Assembly (NCBI GenBank): GCA_008729055.1
Contig: SDUX01000003.1
Location: 1,116,001-1,180,000 of the forward strand
Reading direction: 5' to 3'
DNA length: 64,000 nt
From: Pyropia haitanensis
Taxonomy: Eukaryota; Rhodophyta; Bangiophyceae; Bangiales; Bangiaceae
The notes beneath the pieces were generated by a model. It was not told where the DNA came from and did no database searches. It saw only the letters and a program-made list of their open reading frames with translations. Positions 41,548-53,236 of this stretch are shown here, one piece after another. Every line of letters starts with the position of its first letter. The stretch's first letter is position 1. The position numbers and the translations under genes are program-made.

Positions 41548-42300
41548 CCGCCACCAGTCACCCACGGTGCCGGGACGTGGGTGCGACGGAGCACCAGGCG
41601 GCAGCCGCCTGGTGGGCGTGCCGCCACGGGCGGTGCCAATGGCGGCGGACCGCCCCCCGCGACCCCCCCCCCCCCCCCCCCCCCTCCCCCTTTGGCCTCG
41701 ACCGCCGCCCGCGGTTCCGCACCGAGGTGCCCGCGGTTATGCAACGAGGAGCGGGCGGGGTGCGCGCGCGGTGGCGGCGGCGGCAGCGGCGGCAGCGGCG
41801 GCGGCGGCGGCGGCGGTGGCGGTGGCGGTGGCGGCGGCGGCCACCCTCCCTCCTGTCCCCGGTCGCGCAGGTGCAGGGCGGGAGGGGCCATGGCGGCAGG
41901 TGGGAGGGGGCGCCCGGGGAGGGGGGGGGGGGGCGGGGGGGGGGGTGTGCGACAAGGCCGGGACGCCCGCCGCACGGCGCACCGACAGCGCCGTGCGGCG
42001 CGCGGCGGGGGGGGGTGCCGATCGGGCGCGGGGCGGCGGCGAGACTGGGGAGGGCAGCGGGGGGAGGGGAAGGCAGGCGCGGCGGGACGGTCGCGACGGC
42101 AAGCCGCGCGTGGGGGGGCCGTGCGGCTGCCCACCGGCGGCCGGCAGAGGAGCAGACGAGGGGCCCCACGCGGAGGGTGCTTGGCCAAGACCGGGAACGC
42201 GCGGCGGTCGCGACCGCCGCGCTGACGGCGCTTCCATCGCCACACGCCCCCTCTCACCGTACATACACTACTGTACGTACTGTACGACCCGCCGCGCACG

Positions 42301-42319
42301 AAAAAAAAAAAAAAAAAAA
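42301..42319 (+). repeat. A19 homopolymer
   Basis: Nineteen consecutive A in an otherwise GC-rich spacer, with a moderately AT-rich 120 bp after it. Confidence 0.9.
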
Positions 42320-42741
42320 CAGAAAAGAACCCGTCCCAGTTTCCACTCGCATCCGCCCGCTACGAAAAGTACGCAGTCGTACGATGGACTTTTGGGAGAC
42401 GACGGAAGCGCCGATGGATTTGGAGGAGCCGCCGCCGTCGTGGAGCCGGCCCGGATCATCCGTCGTTGGGCCCCCACGCGCGCGCGGCCGGGATCCCGCG
42501 CGCGTCGTGCAAACAGCGACTTGCAAAAAAAAGCCCCACCGGGCGGCGGCCGCCGCCGCGGCCGCCGCGGCCGCCCCGCCGCGGCGCCGCGCGTGCACAC
42601 GGCGCGGCGCCGCGGCGCGGGCGGCGGCGGCGGCGGCGGGACGAGCGAGTGGCGGCCGCCGTGCCGCGGCGTTGCCGCACGCGGCGCCCGCCGTGGCCGC
42701 TCCCCGCCGCGGCGCTCGCGGCGGGCGGCTGCCAGGCCGCG

Positions 42742-42742
<1 letters not shown>

Positions 42743-42815
<73 letters not shown>
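42743..42815 (+). repeat. (CGG)n array, about 24 copies
   Basis: Pure CGG/GGC run of about 73 bp ending at GGCAGCGG. Confidence 0.9.
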
Positions 42816-43439
42816 AGCGGCTGGGGCGGTGGGGCCACCGTGGCGGGGCTGGGGTGGCCCACCGTGGCGTGGCGGGTCGTTTGTCCTTGCGTTTGTTGCT
42901 GCCGACTATCTGGCGGGCACACGGGCGGGGGCGGGGGGGGGGGGGGCGCCCCGGCGTGGGTGTCGGCTGGGGGTGGAAGCGCGCTGCGCTGGGCGCCGGC
43001 GGGACGGCCGCGCTGGGGGGCGGCCGCACACGCGCTGTGTGTGTGGTGGCTGCGGCGGTGGGCGGGTCGAGGGGGCGGTCGCACCAGCCGTGAGTGTGGG
43101 CGCGTGCCGCGCGGTGACAGTGGCGACCAGGCCCATTGCGGGTGTGGTGGTCTGCACCTGTGGGACAGACGTTGGTGTGCGTGCAGCGACATGCTCTGTA
43201 GCAGTTCGTCCAGCCCCGTTTGCAAGCACTCTGAGCGTACCGCATCAGCGTGGCAGAGCGCAAACAGGACAGCTGTCGCACCTGTGGTCTTAGTCAAAGG
43301 TCGGTTCGTCCCCACCAGACCAGAGTGATGAAGAAATCGTATTGTGTACATTTTTGATGTGTCGGCAAAAATCCTAAAGAGCTACACCCTCGCAGCAGCA
43401 TGCATCCGCCTCGCTTCCCCATTCCAGCCTGGGTCCAGC

Positions 43440-45707
43440 CTAGTCAATGTCCTCGACGGTGATGTCCGGGTTGTCCGCACCACCCGTGTCCATCGGCGCC
43501 GCTCCTGCGCCGCCCATGCCACCCGCCATGTCGGGCATGCCGCCTGGCGCACCGCCGCCGGCCGCATACATCTTGGTCATGATGGGGTGCGCAACAGCCT
43601 CCACCTCCTTGAGCTTGGCGTCATACTCCTCCTTCTCGGCATTGTCGTTCGACTCCAGCCACGCGAGCGTGTCGGCCACAATCGTCTCAATGGCCTTGGC
43701 ATCGTCCTCAGACAGCTTCTCCTTCACCGTGGCGTCGCCTACCGTCGTGTTCTTGAGGTTGTAGCAGTAGTTCTCAAGGCCGTTCCGGGCCTCAATCTTG
43801 GCCTGCGCGGCCTCGTCCTCGGCCTTGTACTTCTCAGCCTCCTGGACCATAGCCTCAATCTGCTCCTTGGACAGGCGGCCCTTGTCGTTGGTAATCGTAA
43901 TCTTGTTCTGCTTGCCAGTGCTCTTGTCCGTCGCCGACACGTTCAGGATACCGTTGGCATCCACGTCAAAGACGACCTCCAGCTGCGGCTGCCCACGGGG
44001 CGCCGGCGGAATGCCGGTCAGCTCAAACTTGCCCAGCAGACCGCAGTCCTTGGTCCGGGTGCGCTCGCCCTCATACACCTGGATGAGCACACCCGTCTGG
44101 TTGTCCGCATACGTCGAAAAGATCTGCGACTTCTTCGTGGGGATCGTCGTGTTCCGCTTGATGAGCGGCGTCATCACCCCACCAGCCGTCTCAATGCCCA
44201 GCGACAGCGGGGCCACGTCGAGCAGGAGCAGGTCCTGCGTCCGCTCGCTCGTGTCGCCCGCCAGGATAGCAGCCTGCACGGCCGCACCATACGCCACAGC
44301 CTCATCAGGGTTGATGCTCTTCGACAGCTCCTTGCCGTTGAAGAAGTCGACCAGCAGGGACTGCACCTTGGGGATACGGGTCGACCCACCGACCAGGACA
44401 ATGTCGTCAACGTCGCCCTTGGCCGCCTTGGCGTCGCGCAGCACCTTCTCCACCGGCTCCAGGGTACCGCGGAAGAGGTCCATGCACAGCTCCTCAAACT
44501 TGGCCCGCGACAGCGACGAGTAAAAGTCGACACCCTCAAACAGCGAGTCAATCTCAATCGTCGTCTGCGTCGCCGACGACAGCGTGCGCTTTGCCCGCTC
44601 GCACGCAGTCCGCAGGCGACGCAGCGACCGCGGGTTGTTCGACATGTCCTTCTTGTTCTTCCGCTTAAACTCAGCGGAGAAGTGGTTGACCAGGCGGTTG
44701 TCAAAGTCCTCACCACCCAGGTGAGTGTCACCGGCCGTGGCCTTCACCTCAAAGATACCGTCCTCAATCGACAGCAGCGACACATCAAAGGTGCCACCAC
44801 CCAGGTCAAAAATGAGCACAGTGCGCTCCAGCGCCGTGTCGCCCGCCGTCTTGCGGTCCAGGCCATACGCAATGGCGGCCGCAGTCGGCTCATTGATGAT
44901 CCGCGACACGTGCAGGCCCGCGATCGTACCAGCGTCCTTGGTCGCCAGGCGCTGCGAATCGTTGAAGTAGGCGGGCACCGTCACGACGGCCGTCTTCACC
45001 TCCTTGCCGAGGTACGACTCGGCAACCTCGCGCATCTTGGACAGGACCATGGCGCTGATCTCCTCGGGGGAGAACTGCTTGGTCTCCCCCTTGTACAGCA
45101 CCTCCACCACTGGCTTATCACCCTCCTTCTGCACCACCTTGAACGAAAAGTGCTTCATGTCCTGCTGGACCGACGGGTCCGAGAACTTGCGGCCAATCAT
45201 CCGCTTCGCATCGAACACAGTGTTGGTGGCGTTGATGGCCACCTGGTTCTTCGCAGCGTCGCCAATCAGGCGCTCCGAGTCGGTGAAGGCCACAAACGAC
45301 GGGGTGGTGCGGTTCCCCTGGTCGTTGGCGATAATCTCCACACGGTCCTGCAGGTGGGGAGTAGCAGACAAAACCAAGCGGAACACATGATCGATGGCAG
45401 AGAGGACAAACAGACAGAGAGCAACGAAAGCCAAGTCAGAATCCACCGTCGAAGAGGCCAAGGGCGCCAAGGCTGCCACAGCGGCGCATGACTGCCGCCC
45501 AGGCACCAGACTTGCGGCTGCCCACAACAGGTCAGGCGAGTCCCAGACCCCCCCCAATCGCTGCAGTGACGATGGCTGCTGCTTCTACGCACGCGCCCGT
45601 TGGCCCACGCTCCAACGTACATTCTGCCAGATGCCCACGCACGAGTAGGTGGTGCCCAGGTCAATGCCGATAGACGGCCCCGAGGGCACGTCCTTCTTGT
45701 CGGCCAT
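43440..45707 (-). CDS. HSP70: cytosolic HSP70 (2 exons), C-terminus EDID
   Basis: ATP-driven chaperone of the cytosol/nucleus. Model complement of join(43440..45347, 45621..45707), 664 aa. Exon 1 is 29 codons ([20 protein letters not shown] ... SCVGIWQN), ending AAT|GTACGT. The 273-bp intron ends CCTGCAG and exon 2 resumes [19 protein letters not shown]. Hsp70 signatures: [20 protein letters not shown] and [14 protein letters not shown]. The nucleotide-binding domain is about 1-390, then the substrate-binding domain and helical lid. A GGMP-like Gly/Met/Pro tail leads to [11 protein letters not shown]. The usual cytosolic EEVD end is therefore replaced by EDID. No signal or transit peptide is seen, and no KDEL-type end, so it is the cytosolic class. 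The intron splits the domain at the position right after WQN. Reading frame intact throughout. Confidence 0.97.
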
Positions 45708-46911
45708 GGCGGGGGATGAAAGTGCGCGGGTACAGTACGGAGGGGAACAGGAGTGACCGCAGGTGGGACCGGCTGGGGGGAGAGAGGTGCGGCGCGACAC
45801 AGACGCCGGGCACGATGGGGTCGATACGGGCAGGTGGGACTGCTCAGCTGACGGCAACGCCAATGCCTGATATACCCCCGACCCGCAGCGTCAGTCCCCC
45901 ACCCCACTGCGCGTGTACTGGTCGGGGGGGGGGGCGGGGGGGGGCTGGTCAGAGGAACTTTCGAGGGGGGGGTGGGCGCCACCGCCTGCTGCGCCTGCCC
46001 CAGAGCAGCCCCCAGCGCGGTGCCAGCCCCTCACCCCCCCTGTCTGGAGGGTGTGGGGGCGCGACACAGCGCGGCGCCAGCCGGTGACCGCCGCGCGGCG
46101 GCGCCGCCGCGCGCCGTCGGCGTCACCAGCGGCGAATGGACGGTGGGGGCTGGCCGCGGGCGGCGGGCAATGCGGCCAAAATTTGCACGGCCAGCCACCC
46201 CCCCCCCCCCCCCCCCCCCCCCGCACACGCCCCAGCGGGCGCATTGGAAGAGTCAAGAACGTCTCCGAAGGCCCACCGACCGGCGCGCCAGAAGGCCCGC
46301 GAAGGTTGCCGACGCCGCTCGACGGCCGCGACGCTCGCAGCCGTTTTGGCCCCGTGTTGACGGCGATACGGGCGGGGTGGCGCAGGGGGGCTAAAAACGG
46401 GTACAGCGGCGGATCGGGCGAGTGTCCCTGTGTCCCTGCCGCGCTTTTTCGTCCCATTCTACGACGCGGACTACTTTGTGGCCGCGCGCCTCAGTGCATT
46501 GCTGGACCATATCCACCCAGATGGATCTGAGCCCGAGGGGTGCTCCAACAGAGGCGGGATGGAGGACCGGAATTGTGACGGATCAGGGTCTCGGAGGTGT
46601 GCTCCGCGCACGACCGTGCGGCGCGCAGCATGACCGAGCGGCTGCCTGCCGCTGAGCATCGCCGCTCTGACGTCACTCCCCACCCCTGCGTCCCTCTCTG
46701 ACGGTCGCCATCGCAGCCTCTCTCCTCCACCGTGGCCACCGTTGTTGGTTTCCCTCACCGCAGCCTCTGCCGCCACTACCCCGCAACACGAGCGCATTCC
46801 TACGACTCACCCATCCCCACTGCCGCCCCCGCCCCCCCCTCACCGCTTTCTACCCCTCCAATCTGCCCCCATCCCGGCGGGCTTCCCCCCCCCCCCCTCC
46901 CTTTCCTCCGG
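45708..46911. promoter_or_regulatory. shared upstream region of HSP70 (-) and cyanase (+)
   Basis: 1.2 kb between divergent starts. On the HSP70 side there is a TATA-like GTATATC (minus strand, 45870-45877), about 165 bp upstream of the ATG. GAACTTTC at 45955-45962 fits GAAnnTTC, the minimal heat-shock-element pair. Both sides have pyrimidine-rich leaders on the coding strand (45708-45800 and 46790-46911). No ORF with domain content. Confidence 0.45.
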
Positions 46912-47388
46912 ATGGCGTCCCCCGCTGCCACCAAGGCAGCGGCTGTCGCCGCCCTCCTGGCCACCCGCCGGGCGGCCGGGAAGACGCTCAGCCAGCTGGG
47001 CGCTGAGACCACCCTCGGCGCCGTCCCCGTCGGCCAAATCCTGGCACGGCAGGCCCCCCTGCCCGTCGGCGCCGCCACGGACCGCCTCCGCGCCGCCCTC
47101 CCAAACCTGACCGACGAGCAGGTGGCGGAGATGCAGACCATCCCCGACCGTTCGTTTGACCCTGCCCAGCAGCAGGAGCCCGCCGTGTGGCGGCTGCTCG
47201 AGGCGGTGAACCACTACGGGGGGACGTTCAACACGGTGCTGCGGGAAGACTTTGGAGACGGCATCATGAGCGCCATTGACTTTCATTTGAAGATGGAGGA
47301 GCGCACCGGCGCTTCCGGCGAGCGCCGGGTGGTGGTGACCCTGGACGGGAAGTTCCTGCCCTACACCCAAGCGACGCCCAAGGCGTAG
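46912..47388 (+). CDS. cynS: cyanate hydratase (cyanase)
   Basis: Converts cyanate plus bicarbonate to carbamate and CO2, then ammonia; active as a decamer. 158 aa, near the usual 150-160. The N-terminal helical (HTH-like) part is KAAAVAALLATRRAAGKTLS ... VGQILARQAPLPVGAA. The catalytic domain has AVWRLLEAVNHYGGTF with the Arg and Glu of the active site three residues apart (E. coli Arg96, Glu99), FGDGIMSAIDFHLKMEE with the catalytic Ser (Ser122) and VVVTLDGKFLPY at the C-terminus. All catalytic residues are kept. Start ATG 46912 follows a C/T-rich leader. No clear transit peptide, so probably cytosolic. Single exon. Confidence 0.95.
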   Translation: MASPAATKAAAVAALLATRRAAGKTLSQLGAETTLGAVPVGQILARQAPLPVGAATDRLRAALPNLTDEQVAEMQTIPDRSFDPAQQQEPAVWRLLEAVNHYGGTFNTVLREDFGDGIMSAIDFHLKMEERTGASGERRVVVTLDGKFLPYTQATPKA

Positions 47389-48651
47389 TGGGGCGCGCAC
47401 CCTGATGAGCTCTGGTGAGAGTGTATGGCAGGTACGGCCGGCAATGCGCTTGGGGGCCAGTTGTGGGTTGGGGCGGCACGAGTCTTTCCGGGTCCGCTTC
47501 TGGGTCGCGTCTGTCGCGTTTGGGCGTCTGCGGCTTGCGCGCAACGTGCGCGGACCTCTCCCTGCAGGGTCGTGCGACTGGTGAATACGTATACTGGCTA
47601 AATTGGTAGCTCTCACCGCCAATATTGCGCGGTACTGAATTGGAACACACGATGTGAAGTACAGAGTAAGTGCGTACTGTCGGGCGTGTACTCGCCGCGA
47701 ACTTGCGTACTTGGCTCAATTCAGCTTGAGTGAAAATAAATCTCAGGTGCTGCTGACCTTGTCGCGTCGCCAGTACGTCACACCGTACGTCCACTTTCGC
47801 GACGATGGAGGTGTCTGAGCCGCGCGGGGCTCCTGGGTGTTCTCGCCACCGTCGCGATGATGCAGTGTACTGTGGGGCTGCTGTGCTGCTGTGGTCCGGT
47901 CCTGCGGTGCTGTGGTCCCGCGGTCCCGTGATGCTGTGGTGCTTGCGTTCCCCGGGCCGCGTCCCGTGCATCGGCTTGACGCAGACGCTGACGACGGCAG
48001 CAAACGATGGCCGCTCCTCCGCCTTTTGCCGTTTGCCACTTTTGGTGGACGCCTACCACACCGCCCTGTGCCTTTTGCGCGGGAGGCGCGCCTCTGTCGG
48101 TGTGGCTTGAAGTGGGCAGCCCCCCCCCGGGAGCGCCCGGGCCTTGTCCGCCACGCACGCGTGTGCGCGTCCGTCCCGCCCATCGCCGTCGGCGGCCGAC
48201 CCCACGCGGTCCGGTGCCGCCAGTCTCCGCCCCCCCCAGCGCCTGCAGCAGCCGACCGCCGCGGCCCAAAACGGGAGGACGAGCGGGGAGGTGGCGGCCG
48301 ACGCTGCCAACCAGCCGCCGCCACGGCCTCCCCGCACGAGCACCGTGCCCGGCCCGTCCACGCCGCGCGCCGCTGCCAACGGCGGCGTGGCGCCGCCGCG
48401 GGGGCTGCCGGCCGCGGCGCGGCGCGGGGGTGGTGGGCGTGGATGCACGCCCGTTCCCTGTAGAGGTGTACTTGTTTTTGAAAGTGCACGGTGTCCCGGT
48501 TGGAATGGCCCGCCTCGCGTCACGCGTGCGCCGTGCGTACCACCGACCGACGCCCGACCGCGACCGCGCGTCGCGAGCGGCGCGCCCGCCCGGCCGTCAC
48601 GCACGCCGCGTGTCCCCCCCCCCCCCCCCCCCCCGCGGCACGCACCGGCCG

Positions 48652-48685
<34 letters not shown>

Positions 48686-48823
48686 CGCGCCCACCCGCGG
48701 GCGCCCACCGCGGCTGTCTGCGTGGCCGCGCCCACCGCCCATTGCGGCACCCTCCCCCCCCCCCCCCCCCCCATCCACTGGCGACGCGGCCGCCCGTGCG
48801 CGCGCCGCGTCGAGCGCGGCGGC

Positions 48824-48855
<32 letters not shown>

Positions 48856-50100
48856 CCGCGCCATGGGCCCCGCCGCCGCCGCGTCCGTGCGGTGGCGCCG
48901 GCGGCCGCGGCGGCGGCCGCCCGCGGCCGCCGCCGCCGCCGCGCCGTCACCGCCGCCGCGCGTGGCGGCCGCGCGCAACGTGGACGCCGCCGGCGGCGGC
49001 GGGGGGTGGGCCCGCCCACCCCCCCTCCCCCCCCGCCCCCCCCGCCTCGTCCTCCCCACGCCCGCCGGCTGCCCCCGCCGCCTCGCCGCCCGCCGTCGCC
49101 GTCGCCGCCGACGGCGGCGGCGGTGGTGGTGGGTGCACCCACCCCCCCGCGGCGGTCGCGGCCGCCCAGTGTCCGCACTGCCCGTGTGGCCGGGCGGCCA
49201 CCCCCCCCTCCCCCCCCCCCCCCCCCGCCGTCCCGCCAGTGCCGACGCGCTCGCCCCGCGGTGCCGCCCCCCCCCCCGCCCGCACCCGCCAGACAGCCGC
49301 CCTGCCACTGCGCGCGGCCCTTTCCGCCGGCGGTGCCGCCGGCCGGCCGGCCGGCGGCGCGGCCAGTGGCCCCGCTCGGTGCACCCGCGGGGCGGGGGGC
49401 GCCCGCCGCCGCCGCCGCCGCCACCACCACCACCGCCACCACCACCACCGCCGCCGCGGCGGCCGCCACCGCGCCACCGCGGTTGCCCTGTTGGCGGCCT
49501 CCCGCTGGTCGGCGCCCCGCCGCCAGCCTCGCCACGCCGCCCCCCGCGGCGTCCACCGCGCCGCGCGTCGGCGCGGGGGGGGCAAGGGGGGGGGGGGGGC
49601 GCGCCGCCGCGGGGGACCGCCGGCGGGCGGGCGGGCGGGCGGGCGGGCGGGCGGGCCCCCCCCCCGCGGCCGCCCGTGGCGTGCGACGCCCCCCTGTGGT
49701 GCCGCCCGCGCCTGCCGGCTGACCGCGGCGGGGTCCCCCCCCCCCTTGCGGTAGCGCCGCTGGCTGGGGGGGGGGAGGCCGCGGCGAGCGGCGAATCGGG
49801 GGGGGGGGGGGGGGGTGGGGGTGGGGGGGTTGGGGGGACGCCGGGGGGGGGGGGGGGAAGGGCGCCCGCGCGTCGCCGACGCGGCCGCCGCCGCCGCGGC
49901 CGCCGCTCCCCCCCGTCCCCGCCGCCGGCCGCGCCTCCTTCCCGCGAGGCGGCGGTGCCGCTGACGGGCGCGCCACGGGGGGGGGGGGGGGCGCCGGCGG
50001 TGGCGGCGGTGGCGGTCGGCGGTGGCGGCGGCGGTGGGGGGGGGGGGGGGGGGGGGGGGGAGGGCGGTAGCCGTACGCAGGGGGGAGCGGCGGCGGCGGT

Positions 50101-50139
<39 letters not shown>

Positions 50140-50155
50140 AGCGGCGGCGGTGGTA

Positions 50156-50186
<31 letters not shown>

Positions 50187-50470
50187 CGGCGCCCAGGGGG
50201 GGGGGGCCCGCCCGCCAACGGCGGCGGCGGCGGCCGCGCCGGCCGCGCCGCGCGCGCCCGCCGCGGGCGCGTGTGCGGCCGCCCGGCGGCGGCGGGCGGG
50301 GCGGGTCCGCCGCGGCCGCCGCCGCCGCGTCGGGCGCCTTGGCAGCCGCGCAGCCCGCGCGGGGCGCGCCGCCGCTCGCGGCGCGCCGCCGCGCGCCGCG
50401 GCCGCACCGCACCGCAGCGCCGCCGCCGCCGTCGGCACACGCGGCGCTGCGGTTGCGCTTTTGTTGGTGC

Positions 50471-50501
<31 letters not shown>

Positions 50502-50809
50502 TCCCCCGCGGTGTGGCAGGTACCCCGCGTGCCTCCCGCGCTCGGTCTGTAGTGCCCGCCGTCGTTGGCGGCCGTCGCGCTCACGCCCCCGTTTCCGCCC
50601 CCCCCTGTCGCCCCTACCGCTTTTGTTTGGTGCTACCGCCCCTGCCCCCTCCCCCTCCCCCCCGTCTTTCCTTGCCCCTGTCGGCCCCTTCCCCCCCCCC
50701 CTTCCTCCCTGCCTGCCCGTCGCAGCCTCTCCCGCTGCCCCCGTTCATTCCCCTCTGTCCCCCGTCGCCACCCCCTGTCCCACGACGCCACGCCCTCTTG
50801 GTCCGCCCC
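47389..50809. other. 3.4-kb spacer upstream of GT92-2
   Basis: The first ~400 bp (to about 47790) have moderate GC and are the 3' flank of cyanase, including AAAATAAA near 47732. From 48500 to 50560 it is nearly all C/G homopolymers, CGG runs, a (GCGG)n run near 49622-49654 and GGT/GGC repeats. 50560-50809 is a strong C/T-rich leader. Very long ORFs here are compositional. Confidence 0.55.
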
Positions 50810-51590
50810 ATGCACGAGCCGCCGCGGCTGCCGCTACGGCGGCGGCCCGCCCTCCCCCCCCCCTTTGCCTCCTGGGGCTCCCCCGCCGCCCTCAGCGGCA
50901 AGCACGACGCCGCCAGCGCCGGCCGCCCCGCCCTGCTGCTCACCCTCCTCACCAGCCTCTGCTGCCCCCCCCGGGGCGTCGACCGCGACGACGGCAGCCG
51001 CCGCTCGCCACGCCGCGACGCCACGGCGGTGGCGGTCGCGGTCGCGGTCGCCGCCGCCGCCGCGGCGGCGGCGGCGGCGGCGGTTGCCGCGGTGGGGGTG
51101 TGGGCGGTCGCCCGCGCCGCGGCCGCGGCGCGCCGCGGCGCGGCGGACGCGGCCGCCCCGCCGCTGCTGCCAGCCGCCCTCCGCGACGCGGCCGCGCCGT
51201 GGGCGGCCGCCGCCGCGCGGCTGCCGCCGCTGCCGCCGCCGCGGCGGCTGCCGCGGCGGCGGCGGCGGCGGCGGCCGCCACACGCGGCGTCGCCGCCACT
51301 GGGGGGGGGGGGGGGCGGTGGGGGGGGGCGCCGCCGCCGTCGGCGGTGGCGGCGGCTTTGCCTGGCGGCGGCGGTGACGGTGCGGGCGGCGGCGGCGGCG
51401 GCGGCGGCGGCGGCCAGCCGCCGCTGCCGCCGTCCCCAACGGCGGGCACGCCGCCCCCTCCCCCGTCTCGGCAGGCGTCCGCCCCGCTCGCGCCCGCCGT
51501 GGCGCCGCCGCCCGCCGCAAACGCCCCCCCCACCCTCCCCTCGTTGACCGCCCCGGCAGCGGCGGCGGCGCCACCGCGGCCGCTGCCGCT

Positions 51591-51622
<32 letters not shown>

Positions 51623-51970
51623 GGCGGCTCCCCCCCCCCGCGTCCGCGGCGTGGTCCCTCCACGACGGCCGGCGCCTCGCCGACTATGCGAGGCCCCTCG
51701 TCTACGCGGCGTACGTGCCCGGCGGCGGCCGGTTTTACCTCTTTGGCCAGGCGACGATCCCGACCTACACGACGGACCCCGCCGCACGGCTGCGGGGCGT
51801 CTGGTGTACGGCGTCGGGGGAGCGGATGCGGCTGGTGGAGCGCCACCTCAACACGTTTACGTGTGAGGCGTCCCGGCCGCTGCGCGCGGGTGAGGTGCTG
51901 TCGGTGGCGGTGGTGCCGGACGACGACGTGGGGGGGGGGAGGGCGATGGGGGGGGGGTGGGACGAACGCT

Positions 51971-52028
<58 letters not shown>

Positions 52029-53236
52029 ACACCGTCGCCGACGCTGCCAGCCGGTCAAGTGTCGCTGCCGCCGCGGCGGCCGCCGCCGCCGCCGCCTACG
52101 AGGACCCGCTGCGCGTGCGGGTGCTGCACAGCGAGGTGGTGTATGATGGGCACGTGGACGGGAACGCGGGCGGCGGCAACGACGGCGACGGCGCGGCGGG
52201 CGGCGGCGTCCACTCGACGGCCGGCGAGCCTGCCGCCGCCGCCGCCGCCGCCGCGGCGTTCCCCCGGTACCACATCTGTGCGGTCACGCAGGTGGACGGC
52301 CCCGACTACCTCCCCGACTGGCTCGACTACCACCGCCGCGTCGGCGTCGACCACTACTACCTGTACGACAACTCGCTGGGCGGCCCGACCGGCGGCGCCG
52401 GCTCGCTCGCCGCCGCCGGCGTCGCGGCCCGCCCCGACACGGACGTCCTCCTGTGGCCGTGGCGCAAGTCCCAGGCGCAGGCGTTTAGCCACGCGCTGCT
52501 GCTCGGCCGCCGCCGCTGCGAGTGGCTCCTCTTTGCCGACGTGGACGAGTTTGTCTACACCCCCGCCGACGCGGCGGCGCCCACCCCGGGCGCGCTGCGG
52601 CGGCTGCTCGACGCTGCCGCCGCCGCGGGCGCGTCGCAGGTGTCGCTGTCGCGCCTCGAGATGGGCCCCGGCGGCGCCGTCCGCCGCCGCGTCGGCACGC
52701 CCCTCGCGGAAACCAACACCCGCCGCCGCGGCGGCGGCGGCCTGTGGAACAACTACAAGTCGGCGGTGCGGCCGGCGGCGGCGCGGCCGTCGTCGCGGGT
52801 GCACTTTGCGGAGCTGGCCGCCGCCCCGCCGCTGGGCGGCGGCGACGACTACTCGCGCGTGTGGCCGGCGCTGACGCGGCTGCGGGCGTGGGCGTTTTAC
52901 GGGCGCTGGGACGCCCGCGGCTACGTCCTCCACTACCGCGCCAAGAGCTGGGAGGACTTTTTGGACAAGTGGGCCAACCACGACCAGAATGGGATGGTGC
53001 CCAACGCGGCGGGCGGCTTCCGGCGGCACCGGTTTTCCGTCGCGGAGCCGCCCGCGTTTTGGGGGCAGTATGGGGGGACGCGGCGGGACGTGGCGTTTCG
53101 AGACTACAAGCGGGTGGTCGATGGGTGGCCGCTCCCGCCGCCCGTGGTGGTCGAGGGGGGGGGGGTGGAGGCGGGGGAGGGAGGTGGAGGGGGGGGGGAC
53201 GGGGGTGCGGCGGCCGCGGCGGCGCCCAGGAGATGA
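50810..53236 (+). CDS. GT92 family glycosyltransferase 2 (two apparent frame breaks)
   Basis: Paralogue of the gene at 38214. Three segments must be joined. (a) From ATG 50810, MHEPPRLPLRRRPALPPPF and a hydrophobic Ala/Val TM stretch at about 51022-51115, to the G15/G9 runs at 51301-51328. (b) A second frame with AWSLHDGRRLADYARPLVYA, GRFYLFGQATIPTYTTDP and NTFTCEASRPLRAGEVL, matching the first paralogue, up to the G10 runs at 51930-51957. (c) A third segment in the original frame: YHICAVTQVDGPDYLPDWL, YHRRVGVDHYYLYDNS, DTDVLLWPWRKSQ, LLFADVDEFVY (DxD) and DVAFRDYKRVVDGWP, ending with a Gly/Ala tail. Homology to the intact paralogue runs across the second break, so a single gene is strongly supported. 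Whether the breaks are consensus errors or real cannot be told here. Confidence 0.8.
51301..51328. repeat. G15 and G9 runs at first frame break of GT92-2
   Basis: G15 at 51301-51315 and G9 at 51320-51328 separated by CGGT. The N-terminal TM reading and the stem/catalytic reading lie in different frames on either side. Confidence 0.7.
51930..51957. repeat. two G10 runs at second frame break of GT92-2
   Basis: G10 at 51930-51939 and 51948-51957. The reading ...VAVVPDDDVGG ends here and the conserved GT92 core continues in another frame. Confidence 0.75.

Larger units (their letters stand above)
39735..43439. other. 3.7-kb low-complexity spacer
   Basis: Between GT92-1 start (-) and the HSP70 3' end (-). 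G and C homopolymers, a (CCA)~8 run near 40841, (CGG)n at 42743 and an A19 run at 42301. The last ~250 bp (43190-43439) have normal composition. The only ORFs are compositional. No gene recognised. Confidence 0.55.

Noticed and set aside
43344..45491. Plus-strand ORF of about 715 codons across HSP70
   Set aside because: Antisense ORFs opposite Hsp70 genes are a well-known artefact of codon structure; the minus-strand product is unmistakable HSP70.
48491..50412. Long Pro/Arg/Gly ORFs on both strands upstream of GT92-2
   Set aside because: Homopolymer and CGG-repeat translation only; open in all frames; no signal or domain.
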